From Neisseriaceae bacterium HSC-16F19 (lineage in GTDB: Bacteria > Pseudomonadota > Gammaproteobacteria > Burkholderiales > Neisseriaceae), in the NCBI RefSeq assembly GCF_024171525.1, contig NZ_JALJZY010000007.1:62001-126000 (forward strand): a stretch of DNA of 64,000 nucleotides, given 5' to 3'. The first letter of the stretch is position 1; each line of letters begins with the position of its first letter. The notes under the pieces were generated by a model, which was not told where the DNA came from, searched no databases, and saw only the letters and a program-made list of their open reading frames with translations. Position numbers and translations under genes: made by a program. Below, piece by piece: positions 44,049 to 52,277 of this stretch.

Positions 44049-45455
44049 ATGAAAATCGAACCGACCCAAGAACCGGTATTGGCCACCCAAACCGAGCCGG
44101 TATTGACCGCCGCCGAGCGCGCGCGGGCCATGCGCAAGTTTATTGTGTTTTCCCTGATCGGCGTGCTGATGTTTCTCACGCCCTTGTATTGGGACAACAA
44201 ATGGACTATCGGCCTCGGTATTGTGGCCGACAGCGTGCGTGCGGTGGTGAAACCCTATCTGCCGATAACCGCGGTGTGCATTGTGGTGCTCTCCGCCGTG
44301 CTGAGTGTGGCGGTGGCGGTGCTGAAACCGCAATGGAGCCGACAAGATACCGCGTTTGCGGCCATTTTCCGGGTGAACTGGCTGTGGCTGCTGCTGCGGG
44401 TGCTGGGGGCGGTGTTTATTGTGATGATTTACACCCAAACCGGGCCGGAATGGGTCATCAGCGCCAATACCGGCGGGGTGATTTTGAACGACCTCAATCC
44501 GGTGCTGATTCCGTTTTTCTTCTTTGCCATGCTGTTGCTGCCGTTTCTGGTGGATTACGGCCTGATGGAATATGTGGGCACGCTGTTGCGCAAGCCTTTC
44601 CAGAAAATGTTCCGCCTGCCCGGCCGCGCCGCCATTGATGCCACGGCCTCCTGGCTCGGTTCCGGTACGGTGGGGGTGCTGATTACTTCGCAGCAATACG
44701 AAAAGGGCTTTTACAGCCAGCGTGAGGCGGCGGTGATTGCCACCAGCTTTTCATTGGCCTCGGTGGCTTTCAGCCTGCTGATTACCGACTTTATCGGTAT
44801 TCCGCATTTGTTTGTGCCGTTTTATCTGACTGTGGTGCTGTCCGGCATTGCCGCTGCCTTTATCATGCCGCGCATTCCGCCCTTGAGCCGCAAAAAAGAC
44901 CAATACCACCCCAAAAGCGGCAAACAAATCAGCGAAGACGCACAGGCTGAAGGCAGCGCCCATGCCCGGGCGGTGGAACAGGCGGTGCGCCGCGCCCACG
45001 CCATGCCCGGCTTCGGCAAGGTGACCGCCCACAGCTTTCAGGTGCTGGCCGATGTGTATCTGGGCCTGATGCCGGTGGTGTTCGCCATCGGTACTTTGGC
45101 CTTGGCGCTGTCGGAATACACCTCGCTGTTTACCGTGTTGTCCTATCCGATCGTACCGCTGTTGGAACTGTTGCGCATTCCCGAAGCCGCAGCGGCTGCC
45201 CCCGCCATGCTGGTGGGCTTTGCCGATATGTTCCTGCCCGCGGTGCTGGGCAAGGGCATAGAAAACGAAATGACCAAGTTTGTGATTGCCTGCGTGTCCA
45301 TGACCCAGGTGATTTACATGACCGAAGTCGGTGCGCTGATTCTGAAGGCACGTTTGGGCCTGAATATTCTGGAACTGTTTTTGATTTTCCTGCTGCGCAC
45401 CCTGATTACCCTGCCCATTATTGTGCTGATGGCGCATTGGGTGGTATTTGCCTAA
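44049..45455 (+). CDS. YjiH-family membrane transporter (nucleoside-recognition/Gate domain)
   Basis: 468 residues with about 10 membrane segments and a cytoplasmic loop near residues 280-320 (KKDQYHPKSGKQISEDAQAE). The Gate/nucleoside-recognition domain is visible at TASWLGSGTVGVLITSQQYE and VGFADMFLPAVLGKGIENEM. YjiH proteins are poorly characterised. Lying between guanidinobutyrase and AruI, with 25 and 9 base gaps, it probably imports arginine, 2-ketoarginine or a guanidino acid, or exports the product. AAAGGAG precedes the ATG. Confidence 0.87.
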   Translation: MKIEPTQEPVLATQTEPVLTAAERARAMRKFIVFSLIGVLMFLTPLYWDNKWTIGLGIVADSVRAVVKPYLPITAVCIVVLSAVLSVAVAVLKPQWSRQDTAFAAIFRVNWLWLLLRVLGAVFIVMIYTQTGPEWVISANTGGVILNDLNPVLIPFFFFAMLLLPFLVDYGLMEYVGTLLRKPFQKMFRLPGRAAIDATASWLGSGTVGVLITSQQYEKGFYSQREAAVIATSFSLASVAFSLLITDFIGIPHLFVPFYLTVVLSGIAAAFIMPRIPPLSRKKDQYHPKSGKQISEDAQAEGSAHARAVEQAVRRAHAMPGFGKVTAHSFQVLADVYLGLMPVVFAIGTLALALSEYTSLFTVLSYPIVPLLELLRIPEAAAAAPAMLVGFADMFLPAVLGKGIENEMTKFVIACVSMTQVIYMTEVGALILKARLGLNILELFLIFLLRTLITLPIIVLMAHWVVFA

Positions 45456-45464
45456 GGAGTGCAT

Positions 45465-47078
45465 ATGAACAGGCTGCCTGAAAACCCGACTTGCGGTGAA
45501 GCACTGGTGCATCTGCTCGCCGCCTACGGTGTCGATACCGTCTTCGGCATACCCGGCGTGCACACGGTGGAGTTGTACCGCGGTCTGCCGCAAACCGGCA
45601 TCCGCCACATCACCCCGCGCCACGAGCAGGGCGCCGGCTTTATGGCCGACGGCTATGCCCGCGCCAGCGGCAAACCGGGGGTGTGCTTTGTCATCAGCGG
45701 GCCGGGCTTGACCAATATCCTTACCGCCATGGGCCAAGCCTATGCCGATTCAGTGCCCATGCTGGTGATTTCCAGCGTCAATCACAGCCACCAGCTCGGC
45801 CTCGGTGAAGGGCGGCTGCACGAATTGCCCGACCAGAGCGCCATGGCCGCCGGGGTGGCCGCGTTCAGCCATACTTTGCTGCGGCCGCAGGAGCTGCCGC
45901 AAGTACTGGCACGGGCATTCAGTATTTTCCACAGCGCACGGCCGCGGCCGGTGCACATCGAAATTCCCATCGATGTCATCACCGCCCCCGCAGGCTGCCT
46001 GAATTTGCAAGCCGCCGCCCTGCCGCCGCGCCCGGTGGTGGCGGACGCGGCATTGGCTGCTGCGGCGGCACGCATGCAGCAGGCCGAGCGCCCCTTGCTG
46101 CTCTTGGGCGGCGGCTGCATCGATGCCGACCCGGCAGCCGTGCGCGCCTTGGCCGAAGCCTGGGATGCGCCGGTGTGCAGCACCATCAACAGCAAAGGTC
46201 TGTTCCCGGCGGAGCATATGCTGAGTTTGGGTGCCAACCAGTCGCTGCCGCCGGTGCGTGCTCTGGCGGCTGAGGCCGATGTGGTGCTGGCCGTCGGCAC
46301 CGAATTGGGCGAAACCGATTACGACGTGGTGTTTGACGGCGGTTTTGCACTCACCGGCGACATCATCCGCATCGACCTCGATGCCGAACAGCTGCACCGC
46401 AACCACCGTGCCGCCCACGCCTTGGTGGGCGATGCTGCCGATGCCATCCGCCGTTTGGCCGCCTTGCTCACGCCGCAACAGCGCGGCGGTGCGGCTCGAG
46501 CGGCGGCGGTGCGGGCACAGCTGGATGCCGCTTGGCCGCCGGCCTGGCAGACACAGGCGGCGGCCTTGGCCGCGGTGCGCGCGGTGTGGCCGGATGTGGT
46601 GATGGTGGGCGATTCCACCCAGCCGGTGTACAGCGGCAACCATTTGTACGCGCCGGGGCAGGTGCGCTCGTGGTTTAATGCTTCCACCGGCTACGGCACC
46701 CTGGGCTATGCCCTGCCTGCGGCCATCGGCGCCAAGCTGGCACGACCCGAACGGCCGGTGGTGGCGCTGGTGGGCGACGGCGGCCTGCAATTCACCCTGC
46801 CCGAACTGGCCTCCGCCGTGGAAGCCGGGGTGGGGCTGGTGGTGCTGTTGTGGAACAACCGCGGCTATGGCGAAATCAAGCGTTATATGCAGGCCGGAGG
46901 GCTGCCTGAAATCGGGGTTGATATTTATACGCCCGATTTTCAGCTGCTGGCTGCCGGATTTGGCTGTGATTACCGCCGCGCGGACGATGTGGCCGCCTTG
47001 CGCCAAGCCGTAGCGCACAGCGCCGCCGACCGCCCGACGGTGATCGAAATCCGCGACCCGGGTTTTCAGGCAGCCTGA
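45465..47078 (+). CDS. aruI: ThDP-dependent decarboxylase, AruI-like (2-ketoarginine decarboxylase)
   Basis: 537 residues from the ATG at 45465 (AAGGAG five bases upstream). Three-domain acetolactate-synthase-like ThDP enzyme: YGVDTVFGIPGVHTVELYRG and RHEQGAGFMADGYARASGKP at the N-terminus, and the ThDP motif GDGGLQFT ... WNNRGYGEIK at the C-terminus. These blocks match what I recall of P. aeruginosa AruI, which decarboxylates 5-guanidino-2-oxopentanoate to 4-guanidinobutyraldehyde in the arginine transaminase pathway. The transaminase (aruH) and the aldehyde dehydrogenase are not in the window. Codons 2-7 (NRLPEN) are the uptake sequence AGGCTGCCTGAA itself. Confidence 0.87.
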   Translation: MNRLPENPTCGEALVHLLAAYGVDTVFGIPGVHTVELYRGLPQTGIRHITPRHEQGAGFMADGYARASGKPGVCFVISGPGLTNILTAMGQAYADSVPMLVISSVNHSHQLGLGEGRLHELPDQSAMAAGVAAFSHTLLRPQELPQVLARAFSIFHSARPRPVHIEIPIDVITAPAGCLNLQAAALPPRPVVADAALAAAAARMQQAERPLLLLGGGCIDADPAAVRALAEAWDAPVCSTINSKGLFPAEHMLSLGANQSLPPVRALAAEADVVLAVGTELGETDYDVVFDGGFALTGDIIRIDLDAEQLHRNHRAAHALVGDAADAIRRLAALLTPQQRGGAARAAAVRAQLDAAWPPAWQTQAAALAAVRAVWPDVVMVGDSTQPVYSGNHLYAPGQVRSWFNASTGYGTLGYALPAAIGAKLARPERPVVALVGDGGLQFTLPELASAVEAGVGLVVLLWNNRGYGEIKRYMQAGGLPEIGVDIYTPDFQLLAAGFGCDYRRADDVAALRQAVAHSAADRPTVIEIRDPGFQAA

Positions 47079-47093
47079 AGGGCAGACCCGATA

Positions 47094-47131
47094 CAAAAAA
47101 CGGGCAAGCATTGCGCTTGTCCGTTTTTTGT
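47094..47131. terminator. Bidirectional terminator between aruI and metR
   Basis: ACAAAAAACGGGCAAGC ATTGC GCTTGTCCGTTTTTTGT, with A and T runs on both sides. It serves the convergent aruI and metR genes; its stem is almost the rpsJ terminator. Confidence 0.9.
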
Positions 47132-47141
47132 ATTGCATCGT

Positions 47142-48071
47142 TTAAGGCAAACTCAAAGGGCTCAAACCCGGCAAATCGGCAAAGCTGCGTTCGCGCACGA
47201 TTTGGCAGAAATTGTCGAGAAAGCCTTTGTCGGCATCGTCGCTGCGCATGGCGGCGTAAAGTTCGCTCTGCAAAGGCGTGTGGCCGATGGGGTGGGCGAC
47301 GACATAGCCTTTTTCCAGATAGGGCATGACCGTCCAATAGGGCAGGGCGGCGATGCCGCGGCGGCTGGCCACCAGTTGGATAATGGCCACGGTCAGCTCG
47401 CTGTGGCGGCGCGGCGGGTTGATGCCGGCGGGCAGCAGCACTTTGCGCAGCAAGTCCAGCATGTCGTCGGGCACGGGATAGGTAATCAGGGTGTCGTTGG
47501 CAAAATCGGCGGCCTGCCACACGGCTTTGTCGGCCAACGGGTGGTCTTTGGCGCACAGACCCACCATTTCGTAGGCAAACAGCGGCTGATACACAATGCC
47601 CGCTTGCGGCACGGCTTCGGATACGATGGCCAAATCGGCGCGGTGGGTGAGCAACAGGCCCACCGGGTCGGCCTGGAAGCCGGAAACGATGTCCAGCTCC
47701 ACTTGCGGCCACAGGGGGCGGAACACGTCCATGGCGGGCATCAGCCAGTCGAAGCAGGTGTGGCATTCCACCGCCACGCGCAATTCGCCCGCCTCGCCCT
47801 CGACAATCTGGGTGATTTCGCGCTCGGCGGCGGTGACCAGCGGCATCAGGTCGCGCGCCAGTTGCAGCAGGCGCTCACCGGCGGGGGTGAAGCGGATGGG
47901 ATTGGATTTGCGCTCGAACAAGGCGGTGTCGTAATGCTGTTCCAGTGCGCGGATTTGGTGGGAGAGGGCGGACTGGGTAAGGAACACGCGCTTGGCCGCC
48001 AGCGACACGCTGCCGGTTTCCTGCAAGGCGAGCAGGGTTTTCAAATGGCGCAATTCGATGATGGAATCCAT
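47142..48071 (-). CDS. metR: LysR-family regulator MetR
   Basis: 309 residues. The winged helix (HLKTLLALQETGSVSLAAKR, then QSALSHQIRALEQ) and the effector domain (AVECHTCFDWLMPAMDVFR, TYPVPDDMLDLLRK, RRGIAALPYWTVMPYLEKGY, partly quoted) follow E. coli MetR closely. MetR activates methionine-pathway genes with homocysteine as co-effector. It is convergent with aruI and not adjacent to metE or metF here. Its upstream region is filled by a nest of repeats, so its own autoregulatory site cannot be picked out. Confidence 0.88.
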   Translation of the reverse strand: MDSIIELRHLKTLLALQETGSVSLAAKRVFLTQSALSHQIRALEQHYDTALFERKSNPIRFTPAGERLLQLARDLMPLVTAAEREITQIVEGEAGELRVAVECHTCFDWLMPAMDVFRPLWPQVELDIVSGFQADPVGLLLTHRADLAIVSEAVPQAGIVYQPLFAYEMVGLCAKDHPLADKAVWQAADFANDTLITYPVPDDMLDLLRKVLLPAGINPPRRHSELTVAIIQLVASRRGIAALPYWTVMPYLEKGYVVAHPIGHTPLQSELYAAMRSDDADKGFLDNFCQIVRERSFADLPGLSPLSLP

Positions 48072-48142
48072 GAGCGGGCTTTCAGGGGCTTTCAGGCAGC
48101 CTGAGACCGTTGCAAAATCCCGAACAGCACGTTATTCAAGCC

Positions 48143-48402
48143 GTAGGGTGGGCATTCATGCCCACCATTTTATAGTCATTTAAAATTAAGAACGATACGG
48201 CGTTGCTGCGCCAGGCTCGAAGAGAGCGATTTGTGTAAGCCGCTAAAGCGGCAACAAAATCAGCTCCGTACTAGCTGTACTGTCTGTCCCGCGGGACTTC
48301 GCTGCGCTTGCGGCTTTCTTGCTGCCTTGTCTCGTTCTTATTTTATTCGACTATAAACCGCTGATTAACAATAATGTTGGTGGGCAAGAATGCCCACCCT
48401 AC
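48143..48402. repeat. GTAGGGTGGGC palindromic repeat, copy b, interrupted
   Basis: GTAGGGTGGGCATTCATGCC at the left and GGCAAGAATGCCCACCCTAC at the right; the central CACCATTTTAAACCGCTG is split by the element at 48171-48355. Confidence 0.85.
48171..48355. mobile_element. Correia-like element (long form, 185 bp) inserted in a palindrome
   Basis: Ends TATAGTCATTTAAAATTAAG and TTCTTATTTTATTCGACTATA read inward. The core carries CGATACGGCGTTGCTGCGCC, CTCGAAGAGAGCG and the ACTGTACTGTCTGTCCCGC block. Flanking DNA joins to an intact palindrome when the element and one TA are removed. Confidence 0.9.
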
Positions 48403-48845
48403 TTATGGCCTGTTTTCGTTGTCATCAACGGGTTTGCAAAGGTCTCGGTCTGAGATGATCAATAGAGACACGACATTATACGCCGCCCACCCTAAAAGGC
48501 TGCCTGAAAACCGATCAATGTTCCAAATTATTCACAATCGCAAAATTATTGTTTCTTTTTGTTCCTTTGTATTTATTGATAAAGTTTTGCTGTGCGAAAA
48601 AAATAGAGCAATATCTACAAAAAAGCATTGCCCTTTGCGGCGGACACTGGTACGATTTGCGCCGTTAATACAGTATGTTGCACTGCAAAATAAGTGCCGC
48701 CGCCTGTGGCGGTATTTTCATGCGCAGTTGTTTATGTAGCTGAATTGCTTTTGAATTTTGCGGCGGTTGTTGTGCGGGGGTGTTGCAAACCGAACAGCAG
48801 GCGCCAACCGAATGTTTGGGGCTTTAACCGATAAAGGATGACACC

Positions 48846-51524
48846 ATGGCTCAAGAATTAAACGATATCGACCCGATTGAAACCCAGGAATGGCTGGATG
48901 CGCTGGGCTCTGTGCTGCAACACGAAGGTGCAGAGCGGGCGCATTTTTTGTTGGAAAATCTGGTCAAATACACCCGCCGCCGCGGTGTGCATCTGCCCTT
49001 TGACGCCACCACTGCTTATCTGAACACCATCCCCGTGGGCCAGGAGAAAAAATCGCCCGGCAACCACGAGCTGGAACACCGCATCCGTTCCGCCATCCGC
49101 TGGAATGCCGCCGCCATGGTGCTGCGTGCGGGCAAAAAAGATTTGGAATTGGGCGGCCACATTGCCTCCTTCCAGTCTTCCGCCACCCTTTACGATGTGG
49201 GCTTCAACCATTTCTGGAAAGCCAAGGGCGACGGTGAAGAAGGCGATTTGATTTTCGTGCAAGGCCACGTGGCCCCCGGCATTTATGCGCGTGCCTTTGT
49301 GGAAGGCCGCCTGAGCGAAGAGCAGCTGGACAACTTCCGCCAGGAAGTGGACGGCAAAGGTCTGTCTTCCTATCCCCACCCCTATCTGATGCCCGATTTC
49401 TGGCAATTCCCCACCGTATCCATGGGTTTGGGCCCCTTGATGGCGATTTATCAGGCGCGCTTCCTCAAATATCTGGATTCGCGCGGCCTGTCCAAAACCA
49501 AAGGCCGCAAAGTATGGTGTTTCTGCGGCGACGGCGAGATGGACGAGCCGGAAAGCCAGGGCGCAATTGCGCTGGCCGCCCGCGAGGGTCTCGACAATCT
49601 GGTGTTTGTCATCAACTGTAACCTGCAACGCCTGGACGGCCCGGTGCGCGGCAACGGCAAAATCATTCAGGAGTTGGAAGGCAACTTCCGCGGCGCCGGC
49701 TGGAACGTGCTCAAAGTGATTTGGGGCAGCCGCTGGGACGCCCTGTTGGCACGCGACCACAACAATCTGCTTAAGCAGCGCATGGAAGAGTGTTTGGACG
49801 GCGACTACCAAACCTTCAAATCCAAAGACGGCGCCTATGTGCGCGAGCATTTCTTCAATACGCCGGAATTGAAAGCCATGGTGGCCAATATGTCCGACGA
49901 AGAAATCTGGCAATTGAACCGCGGCGGCCACGACCCGCACAAAGTGTATGCCGCCTACCACGAAGCGGTGAACAGCGCCGACGGCCGTCCGACCGTGATT
50001 TTGGCCAAAACCATTAAGGGTTACGGCATGGGTGATGCCGGTGAAGGCCAGAATATTGCCCACCAGGCCAAGAAAATGGACGTCAAATCGCTCAAGCAGT
50101 TCCGCGACCGCTTCGGCATCCAAGTGAGCGACGAGCAAATCGACAGCGGCGACCTGCCTTATTTCCGTTTTGACGAAGACAGCGAAGAAATGCGCTATCT
50201 GCGCGAGCGCCGCAACGCCTTGGGCGGTTACCTGCCGCAGCGCAACCCCAATACCGAAGCCCTGCCGGTACCAGCACTGGACGCATTCGACGCGCAACTG
50301 CATTCCAGCGGCGACCGCGAATTCTCCACCACCATGGCCTTTGTGCGCATCTTGTCCACCCTGCTCAAAGACAAGCAGATCGGCAAACGCATCGTGCCCA
50401 TCGTGCCGGACGAAAGCCGCACCTTCGGTATGGAAGGCATGTTCCGCCAATACGGCATCTGGAACCCCAAAGGCCAGCAATACACCCCGCAGGACAAAGA
50501 CCAGCTCATGTTCTACAAAGAGAGCGTGGACGGTCAGATTTTGCAGGAAGGCATTAACGAGCCGGGCGCCATGGCCGACTGGATTGCCGCAGGCACGAGC
50601 TACGCCAACAACCGCTATGCCATGATTCCGTTCTACATTTATTACTCCATGTTCGGTTTCCAACGTGTGGGCGATTTGGCTTGGGCGGCAGGCGATATGC
50701 GTACCCGCGGCTTTTTGCTCGGCGGTACTGCGGGCCGTACCACGCTCAACGGCGAGGGCCTGCAACACGAAGACGGCCACAGCCAGCTGCAAGCCGACCT
50801 CATCCCCAACTGCCTCAGCTACGACCCCACCTTCCAGTACGAGCTGGCGGTGATTGTGCACGACGGCCTCAAGCGCATGTATGTGGATCAGGAAGACCTG
50901 TACTACTACATCACCCTGATGAACGAAAACTACGCCCACCCGGCCATGCCGCAGCGCGAAGGCATTGAGGCGCAAATCCTCAAAGGCATGTATCTGTTCC
51001 GCGAAGGCGGCGCCGGTGACAAACGCGTACAGCTCATGGGTTCCGGCACCATCTTCAACGAAGTGCTGGCGGGTGCCGATTTGCTTAAAGCCGATTTCGG
51101 CGTGGAAGCCGATGTGTGGTCCTGCCCCAGCTTCAACCAGCTGCACCGCGACGCCATCGAAGTGGAACGTTACAACCGCCTGCACCCGACGGCGGAGCAG
51201 AAACAGTCTTTCGTAGCGCAACAACTGCAAGGCCACAGCGGCCCGGTGGTGGCGGCAACCGACTACATCCGCAGCTTCGCCGAGCGCATCCGCCACACCA
51301 TTCCCGCTGAAAACGGCGAGTATGTGGTGCTGGGTACCGACGGTTTCGGCCGCAGCGACAGCCGCGCCAATCTGCGCGAATTCTTCGAGGTCAACCGCTA
51401 CCATGTGGCCGTAGCCGCCCTGTCGGCCCTGGCCAAACAAGGCAAAGCGGATGCCGCCACCGTGCAGCAGGCCATTGAGAAATACGGTATCAAAACCGAC
51501 GTCGCGCCGAGCTGGAAGCGCTAA
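48846..51524 (+). CDS. aceE: Pyruvate dehydrogenase E1 component
   Basis: 892 residues, the homodimeric E1 of proteobacteria. It decarboxylates pyruvate with ThDP and transfers the hydroxyethyl group to lipoyl-E2. The ThDP motif is in CFCGDGEMDEPES through VFVINCNLQRLDGPVRGNGK, and the pyrimidine and C-terminal domains are complete (YYSMFGFQRVGD, VLGTDGFGRSDSR). AAAGGATG precedes the ATG. The usual next gene aceF is 754 bases further on, with a small exporter gene between them. Confidence 0.98.
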   Translation: MAQELNDIDPIETQEWLDALGSVLQHEGAERAHFLLENLVKYTRRRGVHLPFDATTAYLNTIPVGQEKKSPGNHELEHRIRSAIRWNAAAMVLRAGKKDLELGGHIASFQSSATLYDVGFNHFWKAKGDGEEGDLIFVQGHVAPGIYARAFVEGRLSEEQLDNFRQEVDGKGLSSYPHPYLMPDFWQFPTVSMGLGPLMAIYQARFLKYLDSRGLSKTKGRKVWCFCGDGEMDEPESQGAIALAAREGLDNLVFVINCNLQRLDGPVRGNGKIIQELEGNFRGAGWNVLKVIWGSRWDALLARDHNNLLKQRMEECLDGDYQTFKSKDGAYVREHFFNTPELKAMVANMSDEEIWQLNRGGHDPHKVYAAYHEAVNSADGRPTVILAKTIKGYGMGDAGEGQNIAHQAKKMDVKSLKQFRDRFGIQVSDEQIDSGDLPYFRFDEDSEEMRYLRERRNALGGYLPQRNPNTEALPVPALDAFDAQLHSSGDREFSTTMAFVRILSTLLKDKQIGKRIVPIVPDESRTFGMEGMFRQYGIWNPKGQQYTPQDKDQLMFYKESVDGQILQEGINEPGAMADWIAAGTSYANNRYAMIPFYIYYSMFGFQRVGDLAWAAGDMRTRGFLLGGTAGRTTLNGEGLQHEDGHSQLQADLIPNCLSYDPTFQYELAVIVHDGLKRMYVDQEDLYYYITLMNENYAHPAMPQREGIEAQILKGMYLFREGGAGDKRVQLMGSGTIFNEVLAGADLLKADFGVEADVWSCPSFNQLHRDAIEVERYNRLHPTAEQKQSFVAQQLQGHSGPVVAATDYIRSFAERIRHTIPAENGEYVVLGTDGFGRSDSRANLREFFEVNRYHVAVAALSALAKQGKADAATVQQAIEKYGIKTDVAPSWKR

Positions 51525-51530
51525 ACCTGA

Positions 51531-51560
51531 CAGCCCTTATCCCGTTGCGGATAAGGGCTG
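51531..51560 (+). terminator. Hairpin directly after aceE
   Basis: CAGCCCTTATCC CGTTGC GGATAAGGGCTG: a 12-base perfect stem seven bases after the stop. There is no T run, so it could be a stabiliser or weak terminator. Confidence 0.65.
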
Positions 51561-51588
51561 CGGCTGCGGGTCACACGGCCTGCGGCCT

Positions 51589-51628
51589 TTCAGGCAGCCT
51601 TTTTGGCGACAGAAAGGCTGCCTGAAAG
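51589..51628. terminator. DUS hairpin between aceE and gdx
   Basis: CTTTCAGGCAGCCTTTTTGG ... AGAAAGGCTGCCTGAAAG; the first arm runs into TTTTT only within the loop, so termination is uncertain. Confidence 0.5.
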
Positions 51629-51704
51629 AATACCGGCCATACCATGAAATACCGGGATTGGATGGCTCTTGGGCAATACGCAATAAGGCACTTTAAGTAA
51701 CACT

Positions 51705-52025
51705 ATGGGCGGATGGCTGTATCTGATCAGCGCCGGACTGTTGGAAATCGGCTGGCCGATCGGCCTGAAACTGGCGCAAAGCGATCAATGGCGCTGGCAA
51801 GGCATAGTAATGGCTTTGGCATTTATGGCCGCCAGCGGTTTTTGCCTGTTTATGGCCCAGAAAACCATACCCATGGGCACGGCCTATGCGGTGTGGACCG
51901 GCATCGGTGCCGCCGGTGCTTTTTTGGTCGGCATCGTGTTTTACAACGACCCCGCCACCCTCGGCCGCTGGCTGGGCGCGGCGCTGATTATCGGCGGCGT
52001 GGCGGTATTGAAACTCAGTGCGTAA
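51705..52025 (+). CDS. gdx: Guanidinium exporter (SMR family, SugE/Gdx type)
   Basis: 106 residues, four membrane helices, the size of small multidrug resistance proteins. The essential glutamate is in SAGLLEIGWPIGLK (residue 14), and GTAYAVWTGIGAAGAFLVGI is the Gdx-type signature; Gdx proteins export guanidinium in exchange for protons as antiparallel dimers. No guanidine riboswitch could be recognised upstream. The gene lies between aceE and aceF in the same orientation. The guanidinobutyrase/AruI locus 4.6 kb upstream fits a physiology that produces guanidino compounds. Confidence 0.88.
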   Translation: MGGWLYLISAGLLEIGWPIGLKLAQSDQWRWQGIVMALAFMAASGFCLFMAQKTIPMGTAYAVWTGIGAAGAFLVGIVFYNDPATLGRWLGAALIIGGVAVLKLSA

Positions 52026-52052
52026 TGGCACAGACCGCCTGAAACGCAACAA

Positions 52053-52202
52053 CCGTAGGTCGGATACTTGTATCCGACAAAAAACTTACCTAATTGAAAA
52101 CACGCTGCCTGAAATCTGTTCAGACAGTCGTAGCTTGGGTCGAAGACCCAACAAATCCTGAATATTGAATTGGGTGTTGGGCCTGGCGACCCAAGCTACA
52201 AC
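52053..52202. repeat. GTAG-bounded palindromic repeats between gdx and aceF
   Basis: GTAGGTCGGATACTTGTATC then CGACAA at 52053-52080, and a larger palindrome GTAGCTTGGGTC ... GACCCAAGCTAC at 52133-52200. They resemble the GTAGG-type palindromes at 55411 and 57754 but with different cores. Confidence 0.6.
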
Positions 52203-52277
52203 ACTGAAAACACGCTGCCTGAAACTGTTCAGGCAGCCTCCAAACCAAACCGACCGTTTCACCGAAAAGGAAACCCC

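Larger units (their letters stand above)
48102..48447. mobile_element. MITE-like element with GAGACC ends, copy 3 (contains other repeats)
   Basis: Left end TGAGACCGTTGCAAAATC, right end GGTTTGCAAAGGTCTCG. 346 bp; the inside is mostly a GTAGGGTGGGC palindrome with a Correia-like insertion. Confidence 0.6.
48072..48845. other. Intergenic repeat nest and aceE upstream region
   Basis: 48102-48447 is a composite of three repeat types, nested in each other. From 48450 to 48845 the DNA is AT-richer and presumably carries the aceE promoter; I see no unambiguous -35/-10 pair and no gene. A short frame at 48374-48739 starts inside a repeat and is not credible. Confidence 0.65.

Noticed and set aside
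48374..48739. A 121-codon plus-strand frame before aceE.
   Set aside because: It starts inside the GTAGGGTGGGC palindrome, crosses a uptake sequence and shows no protein-like composition or ribosome site.
51540..51704. Possible guanidine riboswitch (ykkC or mini-ykkC) upstream of gdx.
   Set aside because: The region holds a simple stem-loop and a DUS pair. I could not find paired ACGR-loop hairpins or the conserved ykkC core. A covariance-model search (Infernal) would decide.
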